Positions 1 to 10,015 of a stretch of 38,334 nt of DNA are shown piece after piece. Position numbers and translations under genes: made by a program. Location of the stretch: assembly GCA_017548075.1 (NCBI GenBank), contig JAFYNL010000009.1, positions 1 to 38,334 on the forward strand. Direction: 5' to 3'. Source of the stretch: Bacteroidaceae bacterium. Its GTDB lineage: Bacteria; Bacteroidota; Bacteroidia; Bacteroidales; Bacteroidaceae. How positions within the stretch are numbered: position 1 is the stretch's first letter; every line of letters begins with the position of its first letter. The notes under the pieces are model-generated. The model did no database searches and was not told the origin of the DNA. It saw only the letters and a list, made by a program, of their open reading frames with translations.

Positions 1-2826
1 ATGGCAAGAGAATACAACTTTCAAGAGATAGAGAAAAAGTGGCATAAGCTCTGGACAGAACGCCAAACCTACAAAGTAACTGAGGATGAGAGCCGAAAGA
101 AGTTCTATGTCCTCAATATGTTCCCCTACCCTAGTGGAGCAGGACTGCATGTTGGTCACCCTCTTGGCTACATCGCAAGCGACATCTATGCTCGCTACAA
201 GCGTCTGCAAGGCTTTAATGTCTTGAATCCGATGGGTTATGATGCTTATGGTCTGCCTGCAGAACAATATGCCATCAAAACGGGTCAGCACCCAGAAAAG
301 ACAACCTTTGCCAACATCGACCGCTATCGTGAGCAGCTCGACAAAATAGGTTTCTCGTTCGATTGGGACAGAGAAGTGCGCACTTGCACTCCCGACTATT
401 ATCATTGGACGCAGTGGGCTTTCCAGAAGATGTTCAATTCGTACTTCGACGAAGAACTCCAAAAGGCTCAACCCATAGAGAAGCTCATCGAGAAATTCAA
501 GGCTGAAGGCACTTGGCCTACTGATGAAAAGGCTCAAAGCGACCTGTTGATGAACTACAGAATCGCTTTCTTGGGCGAGACGATGGTGAACTGGTGCCCC
601 AAACTCGGCACAGTCCTCGCCAACGATGAAGTAGTCGAAGGCGTGAGTGTTCGAGGCGGCTATCCCGTTGAACAAAAGAAGATGCGGCAATGGTGTCTGC
701 GAGTAAGTGCCTACAGCCAACGCCTTCTCGACGGACTCGAAACGATTGATTGGAGCGAGAGCATCAAGGAAACGCAGAAGAACTGGATTGGCAGGAGCGA
801 AGGTGCCGAGATAGAGATTCCCTATACCCTCTCCAAAGGTGGAGAGACAGAAGGCTCTTTCACCATCTTCACCACTAGAGCAGATACAATGTTTGGTGTC
901 ACCTTCTTCGTTCTGGCTCCTGAAAGCGAACTGGTAGATAAGGTAACCACTCCTGAACAAAGAGCCGCAGTAGACGAATACATTAAATATGTAAAGAGTC
1001 GAACCGAGAGGGAACGCATGATAGACCATACTGTAACAGGCGTCTTCAGCGGAGCTTACGGCATCAATCCCATTACTGGAGACCGTTGTCCTATCTTTGT
1101 GGCTGAGTATGTGCTTGCAGGTTATGGCACAGGAGCCATTATGGCTGTGCCCGCTCACGACAGCAGAGACTATGCCTTTGCCAAGCATTTCGACCTTCCC
1201 ATCATTCCTCTTGTGGAAGGAGCCGACATTTCGGAGGAAAGTTATGATGCAAAAGAAGGAATTGTTACCAATTCGCCTATCAGCGAAGACAAGAGTGTGA
1301 AGTACGACGGAGAAAGTCTCTGCCTGAATGGTCTCACTATTAAAGAGGCGATTGCAGAAACAAAGCGATTCGTCAAAGCACACAATCTTGGTCGAGTTAA
1401 AGTGAACTATCGACTCCGCGACGCAATCTTCAGCCGTCAAAGATACTGGGGCGAGCCCTTCCCCGTCTATTATAAGAACGGAATTCCTACAATGATTCCT
1501 GAGGAATGTCTGCCCGTCGAACTCCCTCAAGTCGAGAAGTTCCTGCCAACAGAAACAGGCGAACCTCCTCTCGGAAATGCCCAAATCTGGGCTTGGGACG
1601 AGCAGAATCGCAAGATTGTAGACAAGAAACTCATCGACGAAAAGACGGTCTTCCCCATCGAACTCTACACCATGCCGGGCTTTGCAGGCAGTAGCGCTTA
1701 CTATCTTCGCTACATGGATCCACACAACAACCAGGCTTTGGTGAGCGACAAGGCTGCCTCTTATTGGCAGAATGTCGACCTTTATGTGGGCGGATCAGAG
1801 CATGCAACAGGTCACCTCATATATTCCCGCTTCTGGAACAAGTTCCTCTTCGACTACGGAATCAGTAAGAAGGAAGAGCCTTTCAAGAAGCTCGTCAACC
1901 AGGGAATGATACAAGGTCGCTCAAACTTCGTCTATAGAATCAAGGAGACGAACACCTTCGTTTCCTTCGGACTCAAGGATCAATACGACGTAACACCAAT
2001 TCATGTGGACGTCAACATTGTGAAGAACGACATTCTCGACCTTGATGCTTTCAAGGCTTGGAGTCCTGAATATGCTACCGCAGAGTTCGTTCTCGAGGAT
2101 GGCAAGTACGTTTGCGGCTGGGCAATCGAGAAGATGTCGAAGTCGATGTACAATGTCGTCAACCCGGATATGATTGTAGAGAAGTTCGGAGCCGACACTT
2201 TGCGACTCTACGAAATGTTCCTCGGCCCCGTAGAACAATCGAAGCCTTGGGACACAAACGGCATTGACGGATGCTTCCGCTTCCTTAAAAAGCTCTGGGC
2301 ACTCTACTGGGACAAAGACGGAGAACCCGCTGTGACCGATGGCGACGAACCCTCTGCCGACAGCCTCAAAACGCTTCACAAGCTCATCAAGAAGGTTACG
2401 AGCGACATCGAGCAATTCTCCTACAACACTAGCATCTCGGCCTTCATGGTCGCAGTCAACGAGTTGAGTCAGCAGAAATGCACCAGTCGCAGCATCCTCG
2501 AAACGCTTCCCGTCCTCATTGCACCTTTTGCTCCGCACATCGCAGAAGAGCTTTGGGAAGCACTCGGCAAGGAAGGAAGTGTCTGCGATGCAAAGTGGCC
2601 GCAACATAAAGAGAAGTATCTCGTAGAGACAAGCGTGAAGCTTGGTGTTCAATTCAATGGTAAAGTGCGTTTCGATATGCTCTTCCCCGTTGATGCAACG
2701 CCAGAGCAAATGATCGAGCTTGCTACCTCTGCTCCAGAAGCAGCCAAGTATCTCGAAGGAATGCAAATCGTTAAGACTATCGCCATACCTAAGCGTATCG
2801 TCAATATCGTCATTAAGCCCTGCTAA
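1..2826 (+). CDS. leuS: Leucyl-tRNA synthetase
   Basis: Class Ia aminoacyl-tRNA synthetase that charges tRNA-Leu in the cytoplasm. The protein is 941 residues, full length for the Bacteroidetes form. The ATP-binding HIGH motif appears as HVGH at residues 50-53 and the KMSKS loop is exact at 711-715. The CP1 editing domain shows the threonine-rich TTRADTMFG stretch near residue 290 and [12 protein letters not shown] near 376, with the conserved editing aspartate. A leucine-specific insertion precedes KMSKS, and the C-terminal anticodon-binding region is intact. The ATG is the first base of the window, so the promoter is not visible, but the N-terminus ([14 protein letters not shown]) is typical. 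The stop overlaps the next start by one base (TAATG), which suggests translational coupling to the YitT genes. Confidence 0.98.
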   Translation: MAREYNFQEIEKKWHKLWTERQTYKVTEDESRKKFYVLNMFPYPSGAGLHVGHPLGYIASDIYARYKRLQGFNVLNPMGYDAYGLPAEQYAIKTGQHPEKTTFANIDRYREQLDKIGFSFDWDREVRTCTPDYYHWTQWAFQKMFNSYFDEELQKAQPIEKLIEKFKAEGTWPTDEKAQSDLLMNYRIAFLGETMVNWCPKLGTVLANDEVVEGVSVRGGYPVEQKKMRQWCLRVSAYSQRLLDGLETIDWSESIKETQKNWIGRSEGAEIEIPYTLSKGGETEGSFTIFTTRADTMFGVTFFVLAPESELVDKVTTPEQRAAVDEYIKYVKSRTERERMIDHTVTGVFSGAYGINPITGDRCPIFVAEYVLAGYGTGAIMAVPAHDSRDYAFAKHFDLPIIPLVEGADISEESYDAKEGIVTNSPISEDKSVKYDGESLCLNGLTIKEAIAETKRFVKAHNLGRVKVNYRLRDAIFSRQRYWGEPFPVYYKNGIPTMIPEECLPVELPQVEKFLPTETGEPPLGNAQIWAWDEQNRKIVDKKLIDEKTVFPIELYTMPGFAGSSAYYLRYMDPHNNQALVSDKAASYWQNVDLYVGGSEHATGHLIYSRFWNKFLFDYGISKKEEPFKKLVNQGMIQGRSNFVYRIKETNTFVSFGLKDQYDVTPIHVDVNIVKNDILDLDAFKAWSPEYATAEFVLEDGKYVCGWAIEKMSKSMYNVVNPDMIVEKFGADTLRLYEMFLGPVEQSKPWDTNGIDGCFRFLKKLWALYWDKDGEPAVTDGDEPSADSLKTLHKLIKKVTSDIEQFSYNTSISAFMVAVNELSQQKCTSRSILETLPVLIAPFAPHIAEELWEALGKEGSVCDAKWPQHKEKYLVETSVKLGVQFNGKVRFDMLFPVDATPEQMIELATSAPEAAKYLEGMQIVKTIAIPKRIVNIVIKPC

Positions 2827-3722
2827 TGGACATTAAGTTGAAGAAAAGTCGCATCTGGGAATTCTTGCAGGACTTCCTCGCCGTCAACCTCGGCATAGCC
2901 ATTTATGCTTTGGGTTGGGCCGCGTTCCTGTTGCCCTATCACATCACAACAGGAGGTCTGACGGGTATGTTCGCCATCGTCTACTACCTGACGAAATTCC
3001 CGATGTCGGCTGCCATCTTCATCGCCAACGGCATTCTGCTCCTCATCTCCATCAAGCCTCTTGGCTGGAAATTCGTGGCCAAAACGTCTTATGCCGTCTT
3101 TGCTCTTTCGTCTTTCCTCGAGATAGGACGACAAATGATGACTAATGACGACGGCACTCTCATGCAGATCCTCGGTCCTGGACAAGACTCGATGGCTTGC
3201 GTATTGGGTGCTATCTTGAATGGCATAGGCATAGGAATGGTCTTCCTTGCCGGAGGAAGTACTGGAGGTTGGGACATCATAGCGGCGCTCGTCAACAAGC
3301 GTCATAATGTGTCTTTCGGCAGAATCTTGCTCTATCTCGACTTCGTGGTGATTGCCTCCTGCTGGCCTATCTTCCATGATTGGCGGATGGTCGTATTCGG
3401 TTACGTAGCCTTAGCTATCTACACCTATGTAATTGATATGCTCATCAACAGTTCGAGGCAGGATGTTCAGTTCATCATCTTCACTCGAAAGCATCAGGAA
3501 ATCTGTGATCGCATCATTTCAGAGACGGTTCATTCCGCAACTGTGCTTGATGGCGAGGGCTATTATACTCACGAAGATGTGAAGGTTGTCTTCGTCATAG
3601 CACACAAGAGAGAGAGCCTCACAGTACTTCGAATGATACGAGAAATTGACCCGGCTGCCTTTGTCTCGCAAAGCAGAGCCGAAGGTGTATATGGTAACGG
3701 ATTTAACGTCATCAAGCCATGA
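2826..3722 (+). CDS. YitT family membrane protein (first of two tandem copies)
   Basis: Integral membrane protein of the YitT family (DUF161 membrane part followed by a cytoplasmic DUF2179 domain), 298 residues. It has about five hydrophobic segments in residues 15-195 and the family signature GGSTGGWDII near 143-152. A soluble C-terminal domain from about 210 ends in AEGVYGNGFNVIKP. The biochemical function of the family is not established, although a transport role is often supposed. It overlaps leuS by one base and the next yitT-like gene by four (ATGA), so the three genes are almost certainly one transcript. The two YitT genes are clearly paralogous and probably arose by duplication. Confidence 0.93.
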   Translation: MDIKLKKSRIWEFLQDFLAVNLGIAIYALGWAAFLLPYHITTGGLTGMFAIVYYLTKFPMSAAIFIANGILLLISIKPLGWKFVAKTSYAVFALSSFLEIGRQMMTNDDGTLMQILGPGQDSMACVLGAILNGIGIGMVFLAGGSTGGWDIIAALVNKRHNVSFGRILLYLDFVVIASCWPIFHDWRMVVFGYVALAIYTYVIDMLINSSRQDVQFIIFTRKHQEICDRIISETVHSATVLDGEGYYTHEDVKVVFVIAHKRESLTVLRMIREIDPAAFVSQSRAEGVYGNGFNVIKP

Positions 3723-4627
3723 AGATAAAAGACATCATAGGACCTTCTCCTTGGCAATTGTTGCGCGACTATCTGCAAATGCTCTTGGGTACAGTCATCT
3801 ATACGATTGGCTATACCTGCTTCTTGTTGCCTTATAAGATTGTGAGTGGCGGAGTGTCTGGTATCTCTACCATCTTCTTCTACATGACAGGCTTCCCAGC
3901 AGGAAACACCTATTTCATCATTAACGTTTTCCTGCTTTTGATGGCAATGCGCATCTTGGGTTGGCGCTATTTGGTACGCACCATCATCGTCACCTTGCTC
4001 ATTTCCGGTGCTATCGGACTACTGCAGACACAACTCACAGAGATTGCTCCTGACGGAACAGAGACACTCAGACACATCCTAGGCGAACAGAAGTTCATGG
4101 CCTGCGTCATCGGTGCCTTCTTCGAAGGTCTTGGCCTTGCAACCATCTTCCTCGCTGGTGGCAGTACTGGAGGCACAGACATCATAGCCAGTTCCATCAA
4201 TAAATACTGGAACATTTCGCTGGGACGTCTGCTATTGATGTGCGACATCGTCATCATTGGCTTCAGCTATATCATCGAACATAACATCGAAACGGTAGTC
4301 GTAGGCTACTTGGCGATGTTCATCAGCACCAACTTCCTCGACTATGTCATCAACTCTGCAAGGCAAAGCGTACAGTTCATTATCATTAGTGAACACTATG
4401 AAGAGATTGCAGAAGAAGTAAACACACAACTTGAGCGAGGCGTTACCGTCCTATCTGGCGAAGGCTTCTACAGCAAGGAGAAACGTCAGGTCTTGCTCAT
4501 CCTCGCCAAGAGATACGAGAGCCGCAGCATCTTCCAACTGATAAAGCGCCTCGATCCGCAAGCATTCGTATCCATGAGTAATGTGGAAGGCGTCTTTGGT
4601 GAAGGCTTCGACACAATAAAGAGATAA
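3719..4627 (+). CDS. YitT family membrane protein (second of two tandem copies)
   Basis: Second YitT/DUF2179 protein, 302 residues, starting inside the stop codon of the previous gene (ATGA). It shows the same order of parts: hydrophobic segments through residue 200, GGSTGGTDII near 147, and a C-terminal DUF2179 domain ending EGVFGEGFDTIKR. The two copies share this layout and many positions but are well diverged, so the duplication is not recent. They may form a heteromer, which is inference. The substrate is unknown. Nine bases separate it from the pyrophosphatase gene that follows. Confidence 0.93.
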   Translation: MKIKDIIGPSPWQLLRDYLQMLLGTVIYTIGYTCFLLPYKIVSGGVSGISTIFFYMTGFPAGNTYFIINVFLLLMAMRILGWRYLVRTIIVTLLISGAIGLLQTQLTEIAPDGTETLRHILGEQKFMACVIGAFFEGLGLATIFLAGGSTGGTDIIASSINKYWNISLGRLLLMCDIVIIGFSYIIEHNIETVVVGYLAMFISTNFLDYVINSARQSVQFIIISEHYEEIAEEVNTQLERGVTVLSGEGFYSKEKRQVLLILAKRYESRSIFQLIKRLDPQAFVSMSNVEGVFGEGFDTIKR

Positions 4628-4636
4628 GTTACAAGC

Positions 4637-5251
4637 ATGGCTGTACCACGAGAACTCATAATGGCAACCAACAATGCCCACAAGTTGGAGGAAATCCGAC
4701 AAATACTGGGTGACGCTTTCTCTATCAAAAGTTTGAGCGATATTGGCTGCTACGAAGACATTCCCGAGACTGCCGATACACTCGAGGGCAATGCTTTGCA
4801 GAAAGCTTTATACATTCATGAGCATTATGGTGTGGACTGCTTTGCCGACGATACAGGCCTTGAAGTGGATGCTCTCGATGGTGCTCCTGGAGTTTTTACG
4901 GCTCGCTTTGGCGCCATGAACGGATATGGTGAGAGCCATGATGCCAATGCGAATATACAATGTCTCCTTGACAAACTTAAAGAGGCAACGACTCGCAAAG
5001 CCCGTTTTCGCACAGTTATTGCACTCGTGCAAAATGGTACGGAGAAACTCTTCGAAGGCATCGTTGAGGGCAATATCCTGACACAACCAGTCGGAGAAGG
5101 AGGCTTCGGATACGATCCCGTCTTTGCCCCTGTTGAAGCTGACGGCCTTGCCTTTGCTCAGATGAGTGCAGAAGCGAAGAATGCCATCAGTCATCGTGGA
5201 CGAGCCACAAAGAAGTTAGCGGAATTTCTCGCAACAGAAAGCAATAATTGA
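4637..5251 (+). CDS. rdgB: RdgB/HAM1 family non-canonical purine NTP pyrophosphatase
   Basis: Hydrolyses dITP, ITP and XTP to the monophosphate and pyrophosphate, which keeps deaminated purines out of DNA and RNA. The protein is 204 residues, normal for the family. The N-terminal nucleotide-binding motif TNNAHKLEEI is at 11-20 and the catalytic segment FADDTGLEVDAL, with adjacent aspartates at 71-72, follows. GEGGFGYDPVF and the C-terminal SHRGRA motif are present. The ATG at 4637 puts eight residues before MATNN, as in homologues. It lies 9 bases after the second yitT-like gene and is probably the last member of the leuS transcript. Confidence 0.96.
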   Translation: MAVPRELIMATNNAHKLEEIRQILGDAFSIKSLSDIGCYEDIPETADTLEGNALQKALYIHEHYGVDCFADDTGLEVDALDGAPGVFTARFGAMNGYGESHDANANIQCLLDKLKEATTRKARFRTVIALVQNGTEKLFEGIVEGNILTQPVGEGGFGYDPVFAPVEADGLAFAQMSAEAKNAISHRGRATKKLAEFLATESNN

Positions 5252-5286
5252 TTGAAGGTTTGCGTTATATGAATATATAATATGGA

Positions 5287-7617
5287 ATGATGATGACAAA
5301 GAAACTCTCTTCCCTAGCACTACTCCTTTTAGCACTTTGCCTTAGTGCTACGGCTCAACAATTGGGCACTTGGCGCATGTATCTAAGCTACCAAATCGCC
5401 ACAAAGAGTGTTGCTAGTGGCAGCACCATCTATTCGTTGATGAATGGCAACCTGCTTTCCTACGATACAGAGGACGGAGAAGTACGCACTTACGACCATT
5501 TGGATGTGCTGAGCGACGTAAACATCTCTCACATTGCTTATAGTAAAGAGGCGGGGAAACTGCTCATCGTTTATAGCAACAGCAACGTTGATTTGCTCGA
5601 CAAAGACGGCAATATCGAAAATCTCTCAGCTTTGAAAGACAAAAGCATCTTGGATAAAGAGGTTTCTGATGTCTACGTCAACGGTTCTATGGCTTATCTT
5701 GCTACCGGATTCGGCTTTGTAGAGGTGGACATGAAGGAAGGTGTATTTCGCAATACTTACAAGTTGAGTTATACCATTTCCTGCATTGCGGCATCCGACG
5801 AAGCTGTGTTTATTGGTACTCCAGAAGGCATCCGTCGTTGCATGAAAAGTGATAACATGCAAATAGAGGAGAACTGGAAGATGCGACTCAATTGGGGTGG
5901 TTTTAAGGAACTGAGCTTTTTCCAGGAAAAGTTGATAGCAATGAACGGAGATGGCGTCTTTGCATTATACCCTTATCGCAACGGACAATTCCGTATAGTT
6001 CAAGGAAATTATACCTTCCTAAAGAACTTGGGAAACCAATTGATGTGGGGAAACAAAACGCAAATTGCTTTTACCTCGGACGTAAGCGGTGAGGATGCGG
6101 CAACTTTAGCTTCTGCCGTTACTATCATTCCTATTAATAATCTTTGGAAAGACGTCTCCTATATTGGTGGAACATACTGGATGAGCGAACAGGAAAATGG
6201 ACTTCGCGGGTACAAGATTAACGAGTCGGACATCGTTCCCACAGGAGAAGTCATTCAACCTAGCAGTCCCATTCGAGACATTGGATACAATATAAGTTGG
6301 GTGGGTGACCGTCTTCTCGTGGCTGGAGGCATCAATACTGTGAGTGGTTTCTACAACCCTGCGACGGCGATGTACTACGAGAATGGGGAATGGACGAACT
6401 TCCAAGAGATGGAAATTCCTGAGAAATATCCCAAGTTTCAATTGCGTAACACTACTGATCTCGTTCAAGATCCGACAGACGACACGCATCATTTCGCCAG
6501 CCTTTATCGTGGCGGTCTATGCGAATACAAGAACGGAAAGTTCGTCAAACTCTACAATCATGACAACTCGCCGATCCGTAGTGTGATGCGCACTCTGTCT
6601 ACATACTACAATTATTGCACTTGTGCCGCATTGAGTTATGACGAGGACGGCAATCTTTGGATGGCGTCTTCGTTAAGAGATTCCGTGCTTCACATACTTA
6701 AACCTGACGGGAACTGGGTCAATCCCTACTATGAAGAAATGAATGGGGTCTCGTTGATAGACAAGATTTTGCATCATAGTAGCGGCATCAAACTGATCTC
6801 TAGTCGTCGAATAGACAAGCGAGGAGTATTCTGCATCGACACAAAGGGAACTGAACGCACTACCGACGATAGGATCATCCTGCACCAAAACATTGTCAAT
6901 CAAGACGGTACACCCTACACTCCCGATCAGTTCTTCTGCCTTTGCGAAGACCTTGAAGGAATGGTATGGGTGGGCACATCTGCCGGACTCTTTGTCATCG
7001 AAGATGTTTCTGAAGTGTTTAATCAGAATTTCCAATTCACTCAGATTAAGATCAATCGCAATGATGGAAGCGGACTTGCCGACTATCTTCTCAACGATGT
7101 CTCAATTGCTTGCATCTCCATCGATGCCGCCAATCGCAAATGGATAGGCACACAAACCAACGGAGCTTACCTTATTAGTGCCGACGGACAAGAGATGATT
7201 CATCACTTTACCACAGAAGATAGCCCCTTGTTGAGCAACAATGTGCAAACCATCGCTGTTCATCCGGGCACAGGAGAAGTGGTGTTCGGCACAGATAAAG
7301 GCATTTGCAGCTTTATCGGAGATGCCACAACTCCCGAAGAAGAACTGGAAAAAAGCAACATAGTGGTCTTCCCGAATCCAATTACGCCTGACTATAACGG
7401 TCCGATTGCCATTCGAGGATTGGTGAACGATACTGAGGTGAAGATTATCTCGACTGGCGGCCAATTGGTTTGGAACGGCAGATCTGCTGGCGGAACCTGT
7501 CTTTGGAACGGCCTCGCAAACAATGGAAAACGCGTTGCCAGCGGCGTTTATCATGTTGTTGCCAACACTCCTGAAGGCAACAAAGCCATAGTGACTCGCA
7601 TCGTTATTGTGAGGTAG
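5287..7617 (+). CDS. porZ: PorZ-like beta-propeller protein (type IX secretion)
   Basis: Predicted exported surface protein of 776 residues, the size of P. gingivalis PorZ. An N-terminal signal peptide (MMMTKKLSSLALLLLALCLS, cleavage after about ATAQ) is followed by repeated two-component-regulator-type propeller blades, for example DGNLWMASSL, GMVWVGTSAGLFV and NRKWIGTQTNGAYL. The last roughly 80 residues form a beta-sandwich tail (VVFPNPITPDY, then ASGVYHVVANTPEGNKAIVTRIVIVR) resembling type IX sorting or C-terminal domains. In P. gingivalis PorZ works with PorU at the cell surface to attach cargo to anionic LPS. The call here rests on length, domain order and propeller motifs. Three in-frame ATGs occur at the start, so the exact one is uncertain. 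Confidence 0.85.
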   Translation: MMMTKKLSSLALLLLALCLSATAQQLGTWRMYLSYQIATKSVASGSTIYSLMNGNLLSYDTEDGEVRTYDHLDVLSDVNISHIAYSKEAGKLLIVYSNSNVDLLDKDGNIENLSALKDKSILDKEVSDVYVNGSMAYLATGFGFVEVDMKEGVFRNTYKLSYTISCIAASDEAVFIGTPEGIRRCMKSDNMQIEENWKMRLNWGGFKELSFFQEKLIAMNGDGVFALYPYRNGQFRIVQGNYTFLKNLGNQLMWGNKTQIAFTSDVSGEDAATLASAVTIIPINNLWKDVSYIGGTYWMSEQENGLRGYKINESDIVPTGEVIQPSSPIRDIGYNISWVGDRLLVAGGINTVSGFYNPATAMYYENGEWTNFQEMEIPEKYPKFQLRNTTDLVQDPTDDTHHFASLYRGGLCEYKNGKFVKLYNHDNSPIRSVMRTLSTYYNYCTCAALSYDEDGNLWMASSLRDSVLHILKPDGNWVNPYYEEMNGVSLIDKILHHSSGIKLISSRRIDKRGVFCIDTKGTERTTDDRIILHQNIVNQDGTPYTPDQFFCLCEDLEGMVWVGTSAGLFVIEDVSEVFNQNFQFTQIKINRNDGSGLADYLLNDVSIACISIDAANRKWIGTQTNGAYLISADGQEMIHHFTTEDSPLLSNNVQTIAVHPGTGEVVFGTDKGICSFIGDATTPEEELEKSNIVVFPNPITPDYNGPIAIRGLVNDTEVKIISTGGQLVWNGRSAGGTCLWNGLANNGKRVASGVYHVVANTPEGNKAIVTRIVIVR

Positions 7618-7638
7618 TAGTTCTCCCCCACAATAACG
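7602..7638 (+). terminator. Stem-loop overlapping the porZ stop, between convergent genes
   Basis: A perfect 10-bp inverted repeat (CGTTATTGTG at 7602-7611, CACAATAACG at 7629-7638) encloses the stop codon of the porZ-like gene and is extended by a GG/CC pair. It lies between convergent genes, so it probably ends porZ transcription. It has no good T-tract, so it could instead be a processing or stability hairpin. Confidence 0.5.
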
Positions 7639-7649
7639 ATTGCAAACTT

Positions 7650-7925
7650 CTAGAGCTGGAGTTTCTCAATCTTCATTTCGCCGCAACTCTCTATAATGCC
7701 CACAAGTTCGATGAACTCTGGTGTTGCGGCATGCTTTGCAAGCGCTTCTTCGCTCTCCCAAGTCTCGCAAAACATAAAGATGTCCTTTCGAGTTGCACTC
7801 TCGAAAACGTCGTAGCTGATCATGCCTTCATGCTTCTGAGTCTTTGCAGTAAGCAGGATGGCTGCCTCAAGGGCTTCGTTGTACTTACCCTTCTTGGCTT
7901 GGAAAAAACAATTCAGTCGTATCAT
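7650..7925 (-). CDS. Small ABM-fold (antibiotic biosynthesis monooxygenase-like) protein
   Basis: A 91-residue protein of the dimeric alpha/beta barrel ABM family, similar to YgiN-type quinol monooxygenases. Visible family features are the opening MIRLNCFFQAKKGKYNEALEA, the central HEGMISYDVFES, and FMFCETWESEEALAKHAATPEF, the usual W-x-(5-6)-A-x-H-x-x-(S/T)-P-x-F pattern. No signal peptide is seen, so it is probably cytoplasmic. The substrate cannot be told from sequence. It starts 17 bases downstream of lpxB on the same strand and so looks like the last gene of the surE-lpxB transcript, with no obvious functional link to lipid A synthesis. Confidence 0.87.
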   Translation of the reverse strand: MIRLNCFFQAKKGKYNEALEAAILLTAKTQKHEGMISYDVFESATRKDIFMFCETWESEEALAKHAATPEFIELVGIIESCGEMKIEKLQL

Positions 7926-7942
7926 AATCTCATTTCTTATTT

Positions 7943-9094
7943 TTAATTGCCTTCTCGGGCGTTTAATGTTTCCAAAATAATCTTGGCGGCTCGCTTTGGA
8001 GCGCCCTTTCCACCGAGGATTTCGGTCATTCGTTCGTAGCCTTTCAACTGCACTTCCCTACCCTTTTCATTAGGTAAGATAGAAGCCAAATGCTGACGGA
8101 CATTCTCCACATTCATTTGTTCTGCCACGAGTTCGGGAACCACTTCTTCGCCAACAATGAGGTTGACAAGAGAAATGAACGGAATCTTCAAGAACAATCG
8201 ACGAGCGAAAGAGGCCAACCGACCTGCTTTCATATAGTAACAAACCACTTGAGGCACCTTGAACAGAGCCGTTTCGAGCGTTGCCGTTCCGCTTGTAACA
8301 AGGGCTACTGAGCTGTGTTGGAGGAGCCGATAAGTCTGGTCGCGAACAATCTTAACACCCAATCCTGAAGCATACTTCTGGTAGAAATCATCATCGAGGC
8401 CAGGAGCAGCTGCAAGGACAAGCTGATAGTCTTTCTGGAAAGGCTTTGCGGCCTCGACCATCCGACGAAGATTGTCGCGAACTTCCTGCTTCCTGCTTCC
8501 TGCCAAGAGCGCGATAATGGGCTTCTCATCAAGTTCGTTATCGGCCCTGAAAGCGTTGAAATCGAGAGGGTTAGCCTCGAGGAAAACCTCCACTTCATCA
8601 ACCGAAGGATTGCCCACATAATGTACCTTATACTGATGTTGCTCGTCGAAATACTTCACTTCGAACGGCAAGATGCTCAAGAGGCAAGTTATGTTGCGTT
8701 TTATGTCGTGAATTCGGTGTTCTTTCCATGCCCATATTTTTGGCGAAATATAGTAGAAAACGGGAATGTTGCTATGTTCTTTTATGAAGCGAGCTATCTT
8801 CAGATTGAAGCCAGGATAGTCGATGAGGATTAATGCATCTGGTTGCCAATCCAGAATATCCTGCCTGCATCGTTTCATACCCCTCAGTATGGTTCGTAAG
8901 TGCCTGAGAACAGGAAGGAAACCCATATAGGCGAGGTCGCGATAATGCTGAACCAACTCAGCCCCTTCAGCCGCCATCATGTCCCCACCAAAGCAGCGGA
9001 ACTTTGCTTGTTCGTCTGCCTGTTTGAGGGCTTTTATCAAGTGGGCTGCATGAATGTCGCCGCTTGCTTCGCCAGCTATGAGATAGTACTTCAT
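7943..9094 (-). CDS. lpxB: Lipid-A-disaccharide synthase
   Basis: Glycosyltransferase family 19 enzyme that condenses UDP-2,3-diacylglucosamine with lipid X to make the lipid A disaccharide, acting at the inner face of the cytoplasmic membrane. It opens with MKYYLIAGEASGDIHAAHL, the LpxB signature. YYISPKIWAWKEHRI, a LAGSRKQEVRDN nucleotide-binding stretch and VTSGTATLETALFKVPQVVCYY follow in normal order. I place the start at 9094 because that ATG overlaps the surE stop as ATGA and gives the conserved N-terminus (383 residues). An in-frame ATG at 9106 would add four residues (MFTK). It is downstream of surE and upstream of the ABM-fold gene. Confidence 0.96.
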   Translation of the reverse strand: MKYYLIAGEASGDIHAAHLIKALKQADEQAKFRCFGGDMMAAEGAELVQHYRDLAYMGFLPVLRHLRTILRGMKRCRQDILDWQPDALILIDYPGFNLKIARFIKEHSNIPVFYYISPKIWAWKEHRIHDIKRNITCLLSILPFEVKYFDEQHQYKVHYVGNPSVDEVEVFLEANPLDFNAFRADNELDEKPIIALLAGSRKQEVRDNLRRMVEAAKPFQKDYQLVLAAAPGLDDDFYQKYASGLGVKIVRDQTYRLLQHSSVALVTSGTATLETALFKVPQVVCYYMKAGRLASFARRLFLKIPFISLVNLIVGEEVVPELVAEQMNVENVRQHLASILPNEKGREVQLKGYERMTEILGGKGAPKRAAKIILETLNAREGN

Positions 9095-9849
9095 TTTTGT
9101 AAACATTTTAGTTCGTCGAACAGACTATAAGCCGTCATATCCAACTGAACGGGAGTAATGGCTGCGAAACCATGATCGAGAGCCCAGTAATCAGTATCTT
9201 CAGCCTCAGGTTCAAGGTTCTGGAAGTAGCCACTCAAGCGGAAAGAGCCTTCTCCTTCGTCCGCCTTCACCATTTCCTTCATCCAAACTCCGCGACCAAT
9301 TCTGCAGACCTTCGCACCCTTCAAAGCCTCTACTTCAGGGAAGTTCACATTGAGCAGGACATCATGAGGAAGTCCGTTCTCCAAAACATATTGGGCCGTC
9401 TGCAAGATGACCTCTTCGTAAGGTCGGAAATCGCATTGCTGCTCCTTTGTCTTGAGACTGAAAGCGATGGCAGGAACCTGCTTCATGCAAGCCTCGAGGG
9501 CTGCTCCTACGGTTCCACTATAATGGATGCTGACCGAAGCATTGTCGCCATGATTGATGCCACTCACAACAAGGTCGGGCCTTCTCGTCAAGAGCCCGTC
9601 CAAAGCCAGTTTGACACAATCGGTTGGGGTTCCTGTGCAACGATAGACCTTCAAACCTTCCTCCTCCTTCAAAAGAGTGATGAAAATGGTATCGAGAGGC
9701 GAAATGCTGCAAGACGAAGCACTTCGAGGGCCATCTGGAGCCACCACAATCACATCGCCAAGCCTTTGCATCAAAGCGGTCAGAACCTGTATGCCTTGGG
9801 CATTTACGCCGTCGTCGTTCGAGATGAGTATAAGAGGACGATTCGTCAT
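9091..9849 (-). CDS. surE: 5'-nucleotidase SurE
   Basis: Metal-dependent phosphatase acting on 5'- and 3'-nucleotides, linked to stationary-phase survival. The protein is 252 residues. Metal-binding NDDG is at 11-14 in LILISNDDGVNAQG. The serine of VVAPDGPRSASS lies near 43 and VSGINHGDNAS contributes the conserved asparagine near 99. YSGTVGAALEA is also present. It is the first gene of the surE-lpxB-ABM transcript, with a strong Bacteroidetes-type promoter 20 bases upstream of its ATG. It diverges from parA across a 306-base control region carrying repeats. Confidence 0.96.
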   Translation of the reverse strand: MTNRPLILISNDDGVNAQGIQVLTALMQRLGDVIVVAPDGPRSASSCSISPLDTIFITLLKEEEGLKVYRCTGTPTDCVKLALDGLLTRRPDLVVSGINHGDNASVSIHYSGTVGAALEACMKQVPAIAFSLKTKEQQCDFRPYEEVILQTAQYVLENGLPHDVLLNVNFPEVEALKGAKVCRIGRGVWMKEMVKADEGEGSFRLSGYFQNLEPEAEDTDYWALDHGFAAITPVQLDMTAYSLFDELKCLQK

Positions 9850-9869
9850 AACATCTTTTTATTTGCTTG

Positions 9870-9901
9870 CAAAGATACGAAAAAGGGAGGGAAAAAACAA
9901 A
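9870..9901 (-). promoter_or_regulatory. surE promoter
   Basis: On the minus strand TTTG (9901-9898) is followed after exactly 20 bases by TATCTTTG (9877-9870), matching the Bacteroidetes -33/-7 pattern. The inferred transcription start is near 9865, giving a leader of about 15 bases before the surE ATG. Confidence 0.75.
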
Positions 9902-9904
9902 TAA

Positions 9905-10014
9905 TTCGCAAACATAACACGTTAAATTGGCAAACGTAACAGGTTAAGATTGCAAACGTAACAGGTTAAGATTGCAAACGTAACAGGTTAAGTTTGGATT
10001 TTAACCACGTTAAC
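9905..10014 (-). repeat. 22-bp tandem repeat array 1
   Basis: Four contiguous 22-base units (9905-9926, 9927-9948, 9949-9970, 9971-9992), two of them identical, then a degenerate fifth unit to 10014. Read on the minus strand the shared core is TTAACSTGTTACGTTTGC. It belongs to the same family as the arrays at 16153, 28802 and 35650, in the opposite orientation. It abuts the surE -33 box on its upstream side. Confidence 0.9.
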
Positions 10015-10015
10015 T

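Noticed and set aside
1921-2766. Long minus-strand frame of 281 codons opposite leuS
   Set aside because: It is antisense to conserved catalytic and anticodon-binding regions of leuS and has no recognisable domain. It is a by-product of codon bias.
9905-10014. CRISPR array
   Set aside because: The repeats are contiguous 22-base units without unique spacers, and no cas genes are present.
9905-10014. parS site
   Set aside because: The repeat core lacks the TGTTNCACGTGAAACA-type palindrome. Binding by ParB cannot be excluded but is not supported by sequence.
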